From NORP240 sp965222175 (GTDB taxonomy: Bacteria > Pseudomonadota > Gammaproteobacteria > Pseudomonadales > Pseudohongiellaceae), in assembly GCA_965222175.1 (NCBI GenBank), contig OZ244938.1, positions 2,542,001 through 2,606,000 of the forward strand: a DNA stretch of 64,000 bases, given 5' to 3'. Positions 1 through 8,845 of this stretch are shown piece by piece. The notes beneath the pieces were generated by a model. The model had not been told where the DNA came from, did no database searches, and saw only the letters and a list, made by a program, of their open reading frames with translations. A program made the position numbers and the translations under genes. How positions within the stretch are numbered: position 1 is the first letter of the stretch; each line of letters begins with the position of its first letter.

Positions 1-1740
1 CTCTGCCCGCAATATCTTGGGGTGGTCGGTGCCGGTAACGGATTCACCGATCAACAATTCCTCGTAGAGTTTCTCGCCCGGACGAAGACCGGAATACTCG
101 ATGGCGATGTCGCCTCGATAGGAGTTTTCATCTTTCACGTCGTAACCCATTAGGTGGATCATTTTCTTGGCCAGATCGACGATCTTGATGGGTTCATGCA
201 TATCCAGCACGAAGACATCCCCGCCCCGCGCCATGGAACCGGCCTGGATGACCAGCTGAGCCGCTTCCTGCACCGTCATGAAATAGCGGGTTACCTCGGG
301 ATGGGTTACCGTTACCGGCCCGCCCTGGGCAATCTGGCGCCTGAACAGGGGTACGACAGATCCGGAGGAACCCAGTACGTTGCCGAACCGGACCATGCTG
401 AACCGGGTGCTGCCACCGTTCTGCGACATGGCCTGCAGTATCTGTTCGGCAAAGCGTTTCGTTGCCCCCATGACGTTGGTTGGCCGTACGGCCTTGTCGG
501 TGGAAATAAAAACGAAGTTCCTGACACCGAATTTTGCGGCGGCGGAGGCTGAAATCAGCGTGCCGAAAATATTGTTCTGCACGCCTTCGACGATATTTTT
601 TTCAACCATTGGCACCTGCTTGTAGGCGGCCGCGTGGTAAACCGTGTCCAGCCTGAATCCGGACATGGCATTTTCCATCTGTACGCGATTGCACACCGAA
701 CCCAGCAGCGCAATGATTTCCACCTGCTGGGACGCCTCGAGCCCGGCCAGGGTCTCCTGCAGCTCGCTTTCAATTTCGTAGAGTCCGAATTCGAAGTTGT
801 CGAGCAGAACCAGGCGGGCGGGCCTCAACAGCACTATCTGACGACACAGTTCTGCGCCGATGGAGCCGGCCGCACCGGTGACCATGACCGATTGGCCCGT
901 TATACAGGCTCCCAGCAGCTCCGGATTCGGAGGCACGGTATCGCGTCCCAACAGATCCTCGATGTCGACATCCCGTATCTCATCCACGCCCACTTTTCCG
1001 GTCACCATGTCGAACAGGTCCGGCACTGTCTTGACATGCACCGGCAGGTGCTCAAGGCGATTCAGAATCTCCTTGCGCTCGGCATGGGTGGCCGACGGTA
1101 TGGCCAGCAGAATCTGCCGGACGGAAAAGGATTCGATGAGTTCGTAAAGGGCATTGGGACTGTAAACGCGTATCCCGTGAACGGTGCTGCCGACAATTTC
1201 CTGACCGTCATCGACAAAGGCCACCGGCAGGTACTGGTCACCACTTTGCAGCGCTGCAACCAGCTGCATTCCCGAACTGCCCGCCCCGTAGATAATTACC
1301 GGTTCCTTGGGACGAAAATTCTGAATCAGCGCCTGCAGCACCATCTTGGCGGCAAAGCGGCTCCCGCCAATAAACAACAGGGACATCATCCAGTAGATGC
1401 CCAGCAGCGAATAGGCGGCGGCATCCAGCTGATTGCCGCTCAGCAGTATCGCCGCCGCCACCAGGGCTGTGGCCACGGTAATACCCTGCAACAGGATAAC
1501 CACGGACTGAAAGCCCATATACAGTACGATGGCCCGGTACAGGCCCATCCGTCCGAACAGCAGGATACTGCCCAGGTTTGCCAGCACCAGGTACACGTAG
1601 AAAGACTGATTGTAGGCAAAAAAATCCTGGCCAAGCAGGGCCATGGAAAACGCCAGGGTAATAACCAGCAACACGCTGTCCGACATCATCAGCAGGATCT
1701 GCTTTACCGATCGCGACAAGGTAATACTGTAGGGATTCAT
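1..1740 (-). CDS. wbpM: WbpM/FlaA1-type UDP-sugar 4,6-dehydratase, C-terminus cut by window edge
   Basis: An inner-membrane nucleotide-sugar dehydratase that makes precursors for O-antigen or other surface glycans. The 580 visible residues start with about four membrane segments (residues 15-125). A first nucleotide-binding domain follows (GAGSSG near 152), then the catalytic short-chain dehydrogenase domain with a Rossmann motif VTGAAGSIG at 287-295. STDKAVRP at 413-420 and NVMGATK at 422-428 put Met424 and Lys428 where this family uses a Met-Lys pair instead of the usual Tyr-Lys. The family is normally about 620-660 residues, so only the last part is missing. The ATG at 1740 follows an AGGAAAA ribosome site. 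The WbpL-type gene lies upstream on the same strand, as in Pseudomonas O-antigen loci. The family call is firm; the exact sugar substrate is inferred. Confidence 0.9.
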   Translation of the reverse strand, partial: MNPYSITLSRSVKQILLMMSDSVLLVITLAFSMALLGQDFFAYNQSFYVYLVLANLGSILLFGRMGLYRAIVLYMGFQSVVILLQGITVATALVAAAILLSGNQLDAAAYSLLGIYWMMSLLFIGGSRFAAKMVLQALIQNFRPKEPVIIYGAGSSGMQLVAALQSGDQYLPVAFVDDGQEIVGSTVHGIRVYSPNALYELIESFSVRQILLAIPSATHAERKEILNRLEHLPVHVKTVPDLFDMVTGKVGVDEIRDVDIEDLLGRDTVPPNPELLGACITGQSVMVTGAAGSIGAELCRQIVLLRPARLVLLDNFEFGLYEIESELQETLAGLEASQQVEIIALLGSVCNRVQMENAMSGFRLDTVYHAAAYKQVPMVEKNIVEGVQNNIFGTLISASAAAKFGVRNFVFISTDKAVRPTNVMGATKRFAEQILQAMSQNGGSTRFSMVRFGNVLGSSGSVVPLFRRQIAQGGPVTVTHPEVTRYFMTVQEAAQLVIQAGSMARGGDVFVLDMHEPIKIVDLAKKMIHLMGYDVKDENSYRGDIAIEYSGLRPGEKLYEELLIGESVTGTDHPKILRAE

Positions 1741-1873
1741 AATGCTTTTCCTGCTGTTTTCTTTTTCGACACGCTGTTCCCCCGGTTTCCGGCTCAGGCA
1801 ATGACTGTGTTCCGTGGCTATCTTGTCAGGCTTGGCAATCTGGCCGTGTTATCTGTAGCAGCTACCTGACTTT

Positions 1874-1943
1874 GTTAATTATTCGGTGTTAATTATTCGG
1901 TGTTAATTATTCGGTGTTAATTGTTAGGTGTTAATTGTCCGGT
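1874..1943. repeat. Five tandem copies of a 14-bp repeat
   Basis: The unit is GTTAATTATTCGGT. Copies at 1874-1887, 1888-1901 and 1902-1915 are identical. Those at 1916-1929 and 1930-1943 carry two to three changes each. The array sits in the 326-bp gap (1741-2066) between the WbpL-type gene and the WbpM-type gene, so it is probably in their shared minus-strand transcript. I see nothing else in that gap apart from the WbpM ribosome site. Confidence 0.95.
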
Positions 1944-2066
1944 GATCAAAAGCAGGTACCGGGCCTCAGAATCCCTGAGGCTTCCGGTAAAAACGGTATC
2001 TGCCCGGACTGATTGCTCAACCACCCCGGGATCCCGCGGGGCTTGTCCTGGATTTATGTCGCAAGC

Positions 2067-3098
2067 TCAATTGGTCCCGCACATTTCCACTGCCGGCGTC
2101 CCTGCTCGCAGTCGCCTCGCCAGGTACAGCAATGGCATCAATCCTATCACAGCCAGGTAAAATCCGGCTTCCGGTTTCATCGTGGCCAACCCCCCCAGCG
2201 GCGCCAGCCACAATAACGTGATAGTAATCACGCCGACAGTCACCCGGCGATGGCTCCCGGCACGTCGCGCCGCATGCTGGTAGCCATGGTTGCTGTGCCC
2301 CTGGTACCAGGTCTGTCGGTCGATAAGGCGGTATGCCAGGGTGTAGGTTGAATCGACCACGAAGACTCCCAGCAGCAACAACCAGACCCAGGGGGTAGAA
2401 CCGCCATTGGCGATGCCGGTCAGGGCCAGCGCCCCGATCAGGTAGGCCAGGAAGTTACTGCCGGCGTCGCCCATGAATATCTTCGCCGGTGGCCAGTTCC
2501 AGAACAGGAAGCCCAGGGTAACGGCAATAGCCAGGGAAGCCACGGGCAACTCCCGGGTCTCGCCCGCCAGCATAGCCAGCAGACATGACACCAGCATGAC
2601 AATAACCGCCTCGCTGGCAGCCAGCCCGTCGATGCCATCCATGAAATTAAACAGGTTCAACAGCCAGACGAAGGAAACCACGGCAAGAAGGTTGATTAAC
2701 GGGGAGTTTTCCAGGCGCAGTGCACCAAACTGTATTGCCGGCAGGTCACCAACCCAGTAAATCACCCAGAGGGCGCTGGCCAGCTGGGCAGCAAGACGCC
2801 AGCGGATACTCAGACTCCTCAGATCATCGATGTAGCCCACCAGGGCAAGAGGCAGACAACCGGCAAAAAGCAACAACGTGGTTGCATCCACCATGCCCCG
2901 GCCATTGTAGAACAGCAGTGTCACCAGGAACACCACCGCCATGGCGATGCCGCCACCGGAGGGCATGGGCCGCTTGTGGGCGCTGCGGTCCACTGGTCGA
3001 TCGAACCAGTGCCTGCTGATGCTGACTCGGATGAGGCCCCAGGTAAGCAGTACCGTGATACAAAACGAAACCGTCAGCGATCCCCAGCCAATCATCAA
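2067..3098 (-). CDS. wbpL: WbpL/WecA-type undecaprenyl-phosphate sugar-1-phosphate transferase (glycosyltransferase family 4)
   Basis: A polytopic inner-membrane enzyme of the MraY/WecA family. It moves a HexNAc-1-phosphate from its UDP-sugar to undecaprenyl phosphate and so starts O-antigen assembly. The 343 residues contain about ten hydrophobic segments and the family's acidic motifs: GYIDDLRSL (Asp91-Asp92), NFMDGIDGLA (151-160) and MGDAGSN (209-215). GHSNHGYQHAARR near residue 275 matches the conserved basic cytoplasmic loop. The ATG start at 3098 gives MMIGWG. It lies upstream of the WbpM-type gene on the same strand, the classic Pseudomonas pairing. WecA activity for enterobacterial-type glycans is the alternative. 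Confidence 0.9.
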   Translation of the reverse strand: MMIGWGSLTVSFCITVLLTWGLIRVSISRHWFDRPVDRSAHKRPMPSGGGIAMAVVFLVTLLFYNGRGMVDATTLLLFAGCLPLALVGYIDDLRSLSIRWRLAAQLASALWVIYWVGDLPAIQFGALRLENSPLINLLAVVSFVWLLNLFNFMDGIDGLAASEAVIVMLVSCLLAMLAGETRELPVASLAIAVTLGFLFWNWPPAKIFMGDAGSNFLAYLIGALALTGIANGGSTPWVWLLLLGVFVVDSTYTLAYRLIDRQTWYQGHSNHGYQHAARRAGSHRRVTVGVITITLLWLAPLGGLATMKPEAGFYLAVIGLMPLLYLARRLRAGTPAVEMCGTN

Positions 3099-3316
3099 TA
3101 CTGCACCCCGGTATGCGCAAGTACAAATAGCTGATTTTAATTCTGGTGGATCGACAATGACAGCCGGAATATCACCGACAGACCTGGAGGCCCTGAATCA
3201 AGGCCGACTTACCGCGCTGGCAGCCGCCGTGATGCCGGTGTATTCCGGGATGAAACCGGGATCGGCAGCCAATCCGCAGGACACCGGCACCGTCGACGTT
3301 GCTCAGACCATGGCGG

Positions 3317-3640
3317 TCACTGCGGACTGACCGTCAGGCGATGGCGATTCCGTTCCAGGGTCGCCAGCCCTATTCCGGAGACTTCCAGCAATTGCTCAAC
3401 GGACTGGAACCGGCCTATCTGTTCACGGTAGTCAACAATTGCCTGGGCCTTGATCATGCCCACCCCGTCCATGACCTCCGCAAGTGTCATGGCATCGGCG
3501 GTATTAATGTCCACCTGGAACTGCACGGTGTTCTGTGCCAGGGGATTATCTGCCGCTGTCAGCGCCGCGGGAGAAAGCGTGACCAGCAGAGAGAGCAGGA
3601 GAATGTGAAAGAAGTGGAGCGGAACTGTTACAAGTTTCAT
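3317..3640 (-). CDS. ComEA-like helix-hairpin-helix DNA-binding protein, exported
   Basis: A 107-residue protein with an N-terminal signal peptide (hydrophobic segment about 10-28, probable cut near ALTA-AD). A ComEA-type helix-hairpin-helix pair follows (about residues 43-104): DINTADAMTLAEVMDGVGMIKAQAIVDYR is the first unit and VEQLLEVSGIGLATLERNR the second. Proteins of this size bind double-stranded DNA in the periplasm and may help DNA uptake, but many short gammaproteobacterial copies have no proven role. P. aeruginosa has a similar gene next to wbpM. The ATG at 3640 is preceded by a GGGAAA-type ribosome site. Confidence 0.85.
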   Translation of the reverse strand: MKLVTVPLHFFHILLLSLLVTLSPAALTAADNPLAQNTVQFQVDINTADAMTLAEVMDGVGMIKAQAIVDYREQIGRFQSVEQLLEVSGIGLATLERNRHRLTVSPQ

Positions 3641-3714
3641 AGTAATTTCCCTATTACTGATTGGTCGACTTGGTCTGACTTTGCAGAAGCGATGCTGCCT
3701 CTACCCTCTCCAGT

Positions 3715-4452
3715 CTAGTCAGGATTTTCCAGAACGCCAGAAACTGCCGCATTAAAGACCTCGAGGCTCTGACCCGGCGAGTCAGCCCGGGTAATTGGAC
3801 GACCCACCACCAGGTAAGTGCTGCCCAGGGCTATGGCTTCAGCCGGACCGACGACGCGTTTCTGGTCGGCGGCAGCATCTTCGGGGCGTCGAATGCCCGG
3901 TGTAACCAGACAGAAATCGGCGGGCAATGCCCCACGCAACAGGCGCGTCTCCGCGGCGGAACAGACCACCCCGTCAAGTCCGCAATCTGCACTCAGCGTT
4001 GCCAGCCGCCTGACCTGCTCTTCAGGACGGCAGTCAATGCCGATTTCAACGAGATCCTCCTGGGCCAGGCTGGTCAGTACCGTTACACCGATCAGCAGCG
4101 GCGCTTCCGCGCCACGTGACGACAATGCCCTTGAGGCCGCCTCCAGCATGGCACGTCCGCCCGAGGCATGAACGTTCAGCATCCACACGCCCAGATCCGC
4201 GGCTGCCTGCACCGCCGCGGCCACGGTATTAGGAATATCATGGTATTTCAGGTCCAGAAAGACGTCGAACCCCCGGTTGACGATGTTGCGTACCAGTTCC
4301 GGTCCACAGCTGGTGAACAGCTGTTTACCCACTTTTACCCGACACCGGCCAGCTTCGAGCTGATCAAGGAGCCGGTACGCTTCATCCGCAGTGGCAACGT
4401 CCAGGGCGACGATGATTCGGTTCGGGTCTTGCAGCTTGGCGCTATCGGTCAC
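3715..4452 (-). CDS. pyrF: Orotidine 5'-phosphate decarboxylase
   Basis: Catalyses the last step of UMP synthesis, decarboxylating OMP in the cytoplasm. The 245-residue TIM barrel carries the family motifs: IIVALDV near the start, the Lys in VKVGKQLF, the catalytic DLKYHDIPNT and a phosphate-binding end (LVVGRPITRA). Length fits the bacterial family (about 230-245). The start is GTG at 4452, supported by a strong CGGAGGA ribosome site just upstream. It follows lapB on the same strand after about 50 bp, an arrangement common in gammaproteobacteria, and is probably co-transcribed with it. Confidence 0.97.
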   Translation of the reverse strand: MTDSAKLQDPNRIIVALDVATADEAYRLLDQLEAGRCRVKVGKQLFTSCGPELVRNIVNRGFDVFLDLKYHDIPNTVAAAVQAAADLGVWMLNVHASGGRAMLEAASRALSSRGAEAPLLIGVTVLTSLAQEDLVEIGIDCRPEEQVRRLATLSADCGLDGVVCSAAETRLLRGALPADFCLVTPGIRRPEDAAADQKRVVGPAEAIALGSTYLVVGRPITRADSPGQSLEVFNAAVSGVLENPD

Positions 4453-4505
4453 TTCGTCCTCCGGAAAATTTCAACAGGTTACAACGGGAGATTATCCTCG
4501 CCGGC

Positions 4506-5720
4506 TCAGTCACCTTCAGCACCCTTGATGGGGTGCAACTGGTCCCACTTCTGGCAGCTGGGACACTGCCAGTACAGCTTCCTGGTTTCAAACCCGCAAT
4601 GTTCACAGCGGTAGGCCGGCTTGGAATCGATATAGCCCTGCAGGGTTTCCACGGCCAGGTCCAGATAGGGACGGCCGGCATCGTCGCTGGCCTGCAGCTG
4701 CAGCTGCAGCAGGGCCTTACAAGCCTTTAGTGACGGGTGTTTGCGCAGCCCGTCTGCCAGGGCCTGCCTGGCGGCATCCTCTCCTTCATCGGCACGCACA
4801 AGTTTCACCACCTCCAGCAGGATGGTCGATCCCGGATGCTCATCCAGCAGCTTCAGCAGCTCTTTCTTGAAGTTCCTGTTGAAACTTTCAGGATCTGCTG
4901 CCCTGAAAGACTCGCCCAGTGGCTTGACAACATCCTTGATCAGCTTTGGGTGATTATAGGCAACTTTCAGCAACTCTTTTCTGGCTTTTTCCGAGTTCCT
5001 AGCCTGCTGCTCAACCCGGGCCAGCAGCAGGGAAGCCCGGGCACCGTTACGATCGAAATGCTGGGCGTTGCGCAGGTAGCCCCTGGCCTGCTGCGTGTCA
5101 TCCCTGGCCAATGACTGTTCGGCCAGTTCACAACAGTAATGGGCGGCCACACTGCGCAGGGATTTTTCCCTGCGATACCTGGAATTTTTCAGCAGCTCGT
5201 TGACCGCATCAATGGCAAGCCCCCATTCCTTCTCGATCTGGTAGACGGTGACCAGTTGTGCCAGGGCGTCCCAACGCGACGGGTTGCTGTGGCTCAACAA
5301 CTCTTTCAGCAGTCGCTCGGCGCGGTCCAGCAGACCGGCAGCAATATAGTCATTGGACAGTTCGAGACGCACCGAATCCCCGAACTCACTGGACAATCCA
5401 GACCGTTCCAGCAACTGCTGGTGTACCAGGATCGCCCTGTCCACCTTGCCCCGCCGGCGAAGCAGCGTGCCCAGCGCGAGGTGGGTTTCCACCGTGTCAC
5501 CATTGACTTCAAGACCCTTGATGAACGTATCAATGGCTTCGTCCGGTTCATCACGCAACAGGTAGTTTAGGCCCACGAAATAATCATGGTAGATATCCCT
5601 GGTTTTGCGCCCAGGCCTGCCCGAGGGCTTGCGATAAAAGCGCGCGAGAAACCATCCCGCTACCACCGCGAGCAATAACCACAAGTAAAATGTGATACTT
5701 GACGTTACCATTACAACCAT
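4506..5720 (-). CDS. lapB: LapB (YciM), regulator of lipopolysaccharide synthesis
   Basis: An inner-membrane protein that, in E. coli, brings LpxC to the FtsH protease and so limits LPS synthesis. One N-terminal membrane anchor (about 8-26) is followed by DYFVGLNYLLRDEPDEAID and tandem TPR helices to about residue 355. The C-terminal rubredoxin-like metal site has two CxxC pairs (CEHCGF and CPSCQKW). The 404 residues compare with 389 in E. coli. The start may be the ATG at 5711 rather than 5720, because a GGAA site is better spaced for the later one. The usual partner lapA is not found upstream: ihfB is the next gene, behind a terminator. Confidence 0.93.
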   Translation of the reverse strand: MVVMVTSSITFYLWLLLAVVAGWFLARFYRKPSGRPGRKTRDIYHDYFVGLNYLLRDEPDEAIDTFIKGLEVNGDTVETHLALGTLLRRRGKVDRAILVHQQLLERSGLSSEFGDSVRLELSNDYIAAGLLDRAERLLKELLSHSNPSRWDALAQLVTVYQIEKEWGLAIDAVNELLKNSRYRREKSLRSVAAHYCCELAEQSLARDDTQQARGYLRNAQHFDRNGARASLLLARVEQQARNSEKARKELLKVAYNHPKLIKDVVKPLGESFRAADPESFNRNFKKELLKLLDEHPGSTILLEVVKLVRADEGEDAARQALADGLRKHPSLKACKALLQLQLQASDDAGRPYLDLAVETLQGYIDSKPAYRCEHCGFETRKLYWQCPSCQKWDQLHPIKGAEGD

Positions 5721-5854
5721 TTCCAGTGACAGGAATTCGACAGGTTACCGGCATGCCTGTTTCGAGGCAGGCAGACCGCATCCTGATGACCAGAAAGCTG
5801 ACTGGCCGCGCCTGTACTACGGCAGCCCTGGTGTTATCCAGCAGAAGGGACGAC

Positions 5855-5887
5855 AAAAAAGGCGACCCGACACAAGACCGGGTCGCC
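5855..5887 (-). terminator. Intrinsic terminator after ihfB
   Basis: On the minus strand a 9-bp perfect stem (GGCGACCCG at 5861-5869 pairing with CGGGTCGCC at 5879-5887) has a 9-nt loop and is followed by six T. It lies 27 bp after the ihfB stop and separates the rpsA-ihfB unit from lapB, so lapB must have its own promoter in 5721-5854. Confidence 0.9.
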
Positions 5888-5913
5888 TTCAGCTGGTCAG
5901 ATCAAGGGGCCTT

Positions 5914-6225
5914 TCAGGGCAAGGACAGATGCTGCTCTGTCATCATGCTCTGATTAACCCGATCCCTGAGCTCCTTGCCAGGCTTGAAATGAGGCACGTA
6001 TTTACCGGCCAGTGCCACGGGAGTACCGGTTTTCGGGTTGCGCCCGATCCGCGGCACACGGTAGTGAAGGGAAAAACTGCCGAATCCTCTTATCTCAATC
6101 CTGCCGCCACTCTCCAGTGTTTGCGACATGTACTCGAGAATAGCCTTGACAGCCAGCTCCACGTCCTTGGCGGACAGCTGGGTCTGCTTCCCTGCAATTC
6201 GATCGATCAGTTCGGACTTGGTCAT
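5914..6225 (-). CDS. ihfB: Integration host factor subunit beta
   Basis: A DNA-bending nucleoid protein that works as a heterodimer with IhfA. The 103 residues show the HU/IHF fold, starting MTKSELIDRIA, with the DNA-contacting arm GFGSFSLHYRVPRIGRNPKTG holding the minor-groove RNPKTG turn (about 62-67), and the beta-specific KYVPHFKPGKELRDRVN end. The ATG at 6225 has an AAGGAG site eight bases upstream. It follows rpsA by 83 bp, the normal rpsA-ihfB arrangement, and ends at an intrinsic terminator. Confidence 0.96.
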   Translation of the reverse strand: MTKSELIDRIAGKQTQLSAKDVELAVKAILEYMSQTLESGGRIEIRGFGSFSLHYRVPRIGRNPKTGTPVALAGKYVPHFKPGKELRDRVNQSMMTEQHLSLP

Positions 6226-6308
6226 GGCCTCACTCCTTCACTTTCCTCGGCAATGCCGGCGGGAGCAGCCCGAAGGCCTGATCCCTGTGGCTCATCCTCT
6301 GTGCTCTT

Positions 6309-7985
6309 TCAGGACTTGTCCATCTGAGCCTTGATCAGGTCGCCGATAGTCGCGGGTGCCGCATCACCGGGTTCCTGGTTCTTGTGCTCCTTAATGGCAG
6401 TTCGTTCGTCGTCAATTTCTACTGCTTTGATGGACAGGCTCAGTACCCGGTTTTTCCTGTCGACACTGACAACCTTGACCTCAACCTCGTCACCTTCACT
6501 CAAGGCGTTTCTCGCGTCTTCCACCTTGTCGCGACTGATCTCGGAGGCACGTAGAATTCCGTCGATGCCCTCGGCGAGGTTGACCGTCGCCGCCTTGGCG
6601 TCCACCGAGGTAACGGTGCCCTTGACCACGCTGCCCTTCTCGATGTCGGCGACGTAATTCATGAACGGATCGTCTTCAAGCTGCTTGATACCGAGTGAAA
6701 TACGCTCACGCTCGGGATCGATAGACAGGATTACCGTTTCGAGTTCATCACCTTTGGCGAATTCACGCACCGCTTCCTCACCGGGCTCATCCCAGGAGAT
6801 ATCGGACAGGTGAACCAGACCATCGATATTGCCTTCCAGCCCGATAAAAATACCGAAGTCGGTGATGGACTTGATCGTACCCTTGATGCGATCGCCCTTG
6901 TTGTAGGTCTCGGCAAAGTGATCCCAGGGATTCTGGAAACACTGCTTGATTCCCAGGGAAATACGCCGGCGCTCCTCGTCGATGTCGAGAATCATGACGT
7001 CGACTTCATCGCCAAGCTGGACCACTTTTGACGGGTGGATATTCTTGTTGGTCCAGTCCATTTCGGAAACATGGACCAGGCCTTCCACACCCTCTTCCAA
7101 CTCGGCGAAACAGCCGTAATCGGTGAGATTGGTAACCGTCGCCTTGACGACCGTGTTTTCCGGGTAACGGCCCTTGATGGATACCCAGGGATCTTCCCCC
7201 AGCTGTTTCAGGCCCAGTGACACACGATTGCGCTCCCGGTCGTACTTCAGCACCTTGACCTCGATCTCATCGCCAACATTGACGATCTCGCTGGGGTGCT
7301 TGATCCGCTTCCAGGACATGTCGGTGATATGCAACAGGCCGTCGACGCCACCCAGGTCCACAAACGCACCGTAATCGGTGAGGTTCTTGACGATACCCTT
7401 GACCGTCATGCCTTCCTGGAGCTTCTCCAGCAGGGCGTCCCGCTCTTCGGAACTGACCGCTTCCAGCACTGCGCGACGGGAAACAACCACGTTGTTGCGC
7501 TTCTGGTCGAGCTTGATGAGCTTGAATTCCAGCTCCTGGCCCTCGAGGTGAGTCGTGTCCCGAATCGGTCGGATATCAACCAGCGATCCGGGCAGAAACG
7601 CTCTGATGTTGTTGAGGTCAACGGTGAATCCACCTTTGACCTTGCCATTGATAACACCCTTGACGACTTCGTTTTCCTTGAATGCCTCTTCCAGTTCCTG
7701 CCAGGATTCGGCCCGCTTGGCCTTCTCTCTGGACAACCTGGTTTCACCAAATCCGTCTTCGACAGTTTCCAGCGCCACCTTGACCTGGTCCCCGACCTCC
7801 AGTTCGAATTCACCGCTTTCGTTGAGGAACTGTGATCGCGGGATAAAGCCCTCGGACTTGAGTCCGGCATTGACGGTGACCCAGTCTGAATCGATATCGA
7901 CTACCGTACCGATCACGATGGCACCTGGAGTCATGTTAATATCGTTCAGGCTTTCTTCGAATAACTCTGCAAAATTTTCGCTCAT
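6309..7985 (-). CDS. rpsA: 30S ribosomal protein S1
   Basis: Binds mRNA leaders on the small ribosomal subunit. The 558-residue protein starting MSENFAELFEESL has six S1/OB-fold repeats at about residues 21-87, 105-171, 192-260, 277-347, 364-434 and 451-520. The later repeats show the family signature GFVDLGG/GLVHVS. An ATG six codons further upstream (8003) is possible, but the start at 7985 matches the family N-terminus and has an AGGAAAA site. Gene order cmk-rpsA-ihfB is conserved in gammaproteobacteria. Confidence 0.97.
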   Translation of the reverse strand: MSENFAELFEESLNDINMTPGAIVIGTVVDIDSDWVTVNAGLKSEGFIPRSQFLNESGEFELEVGDQVKVALETVEDGFGETRLSREKAKRAESWQELEEAFKENEVVKGVINGKVKGGFTVDLNNIRAFLPGSLVDIRPIRDTTHLEGQELEFKLIKLDQKRNNVVVSRRAVLEAVSSEERDALLEKLQEGMTVKGIVKNLTDYGAFVDLGGVDGLLHITDMSWKRIKHPSEIVNVGDEIEVKVLKYDRERNRVSLGLKQLGEDPWVSIKGRYPENTVVKATVTNLTDYGCFAELEEGVEGLVHVSEMDWTNKNIHPSKVVQLGDEVDVMILDIDEERRRISLGIKQCFQNPWDHFAETYNKGDRIKGTIKSITDFGIFIGLEGNIDGLVHLSDISWDEPGEEAVREFAKGDELETVILSIDPERERISLGIKQLEDDPFMNYVADIEKGSVVKGTVTSVDAKAATVNLAEGIDGILRASEISRDKVEDARNALSEGDEVEVKVVSVDRKNRVLSLSIKAVEIDDERTAIKEHKNQEPGDAAPATIGDLIKAQMDKS

Positions 7986-8017
7986 TAATTTTCCTGATAT
8001 CAATAGGTTATACGCTT

Positions 8018-8046
8018 TATTTAATTACATTTGGTAATATTTGCAA
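8018..8046 (-). promoter_or_regulatory. Candidate rpsA promoter
   Basis: On the minus strand, TTGCAA (8041-8046), a 17-bp spacer and TAAATA (8018-8023) form a sigma-70-like promoter about 33 bp before the rpsA start. The 190-bp gap between cmk and rpsA is long enough for a separate promoter. Judged by eye only. Confidence 0.45.
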
Positions 8047-8174
8047 ACGTACACCCGGTCCGTACCCCAGCAGATACGGAGTCAATTTTAAGATGCCCGC
8101 TGCCTGCCTATGCTGGTCAAGCAGACAGCGAACGAACTTTCACCAGCCAGAATTTCCTGCCACAGTACCGAGCA

Positions 8175-8843
8175 CTAGCGCCCCGATTCCGGTACCAGAT
8201 TCAGTACCTTTTCCACCACCTGGTCTATGGTCAGCTCGGTGGTATCCAGGGTGTGGGCGTCCTCGGCAGGCTTGAGGGGAGAGGCGCTTCGTTGACTGTC
8301 TCGCGCGTCCCGCTCCTGCAGCTCTCGCAAAAGGTCGGGCAGAATAGCACTAATACCCTTACCAATCAACTGGTTATATCGCCTTTTGGCACGTTCCTCC
8401 ACACTGGCGGTCAGAAAGATTTTTACCTGGGCATCGGGGAAGACAACCGTACCCATGTCGCGGCCGTCGGCCACCAGCCCCGGGGGCTTGCGGAACGCCC
8501 GCTGCCGGTCGAAAAGCGCATCGCGTACCGCGGGAATGGCGCCGACCCTTGACGCCATGTCCCCGGCCGCCTCGGTACGGATGACCTCGGTAAAATCCTC
8601 GCCATCAACCTGGACGCTGCCCGGTCCCGGGATCCCGAAGCGAATATCCAGTGTGCGGGCGGTCCGTGCCAATTCGTCAGGATCGGCAAGATCGAGTTGT
8701 CGCTGTGATGCCACGCAGCCGAGGATCCGGTACAGCGCACCACTATCCAGGAGATGATAGCCCAGCTGCCGGGCGATCCGCTGGGCGATGGTGCCCTTGC
8801 CGGAGCCACTGGGTCCGTCGATGGTGATGACCGGTACCTGCAT
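8175..8843 (-). CDS. cmk: Cytidylate kinase
   Basis: Phosphorylates CMP and dCMP, feeding pyrimidine nucleotide pools. The 222-residue P-loop kinase begins MQVPVITIDGPSGSGKG, with the Walker A motif GPSGSGKGT near residue 10, the CMP-binding region around DSGALYR and DGRDMGTVVFPDA, and the lid region EERAKRRYNQL. The ATG at 8843 was chosen because upstream residues do not fit the family and GGGGAGAA precedes it. The gene starts 2 bp after the tyrA-aroA stop, so translation is probably coupled. Confidence 0.96.
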   Translation of the reverse strand: MQVPVITIDGPSGSGKGTIAQRIARQLGYHLLDSGALYRILGCVASQRQLDLADPDELARTARTLDIRFGIPGPGSVQVDGEDFTEVIRTEAAGDMASRVGAIPAVRDALFDRQRAFRKPPGLVADGRDMGTVVFPDAQVKIFLTASVEERAKRRYNQLIGKGISAILPDLLRELQERDARDSQRSASPLKPAEDAHTLDTTELTIDQVVEKVLNLVPESGR

Positions 8844-8845
8844 GA

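Noticed and set aside
634..1869. 411-codon plus-strand frame opposite the WbpM gene
   Set aside because: The minus strand encodes an unmistakable dehydratase across the whole region; the plus frame has no recognisable domain.
1874..1943. Possible CRISPR array
   Set aside because: Repeats are only 14 bp, directly adjacent, with no spacers and no cas genes.
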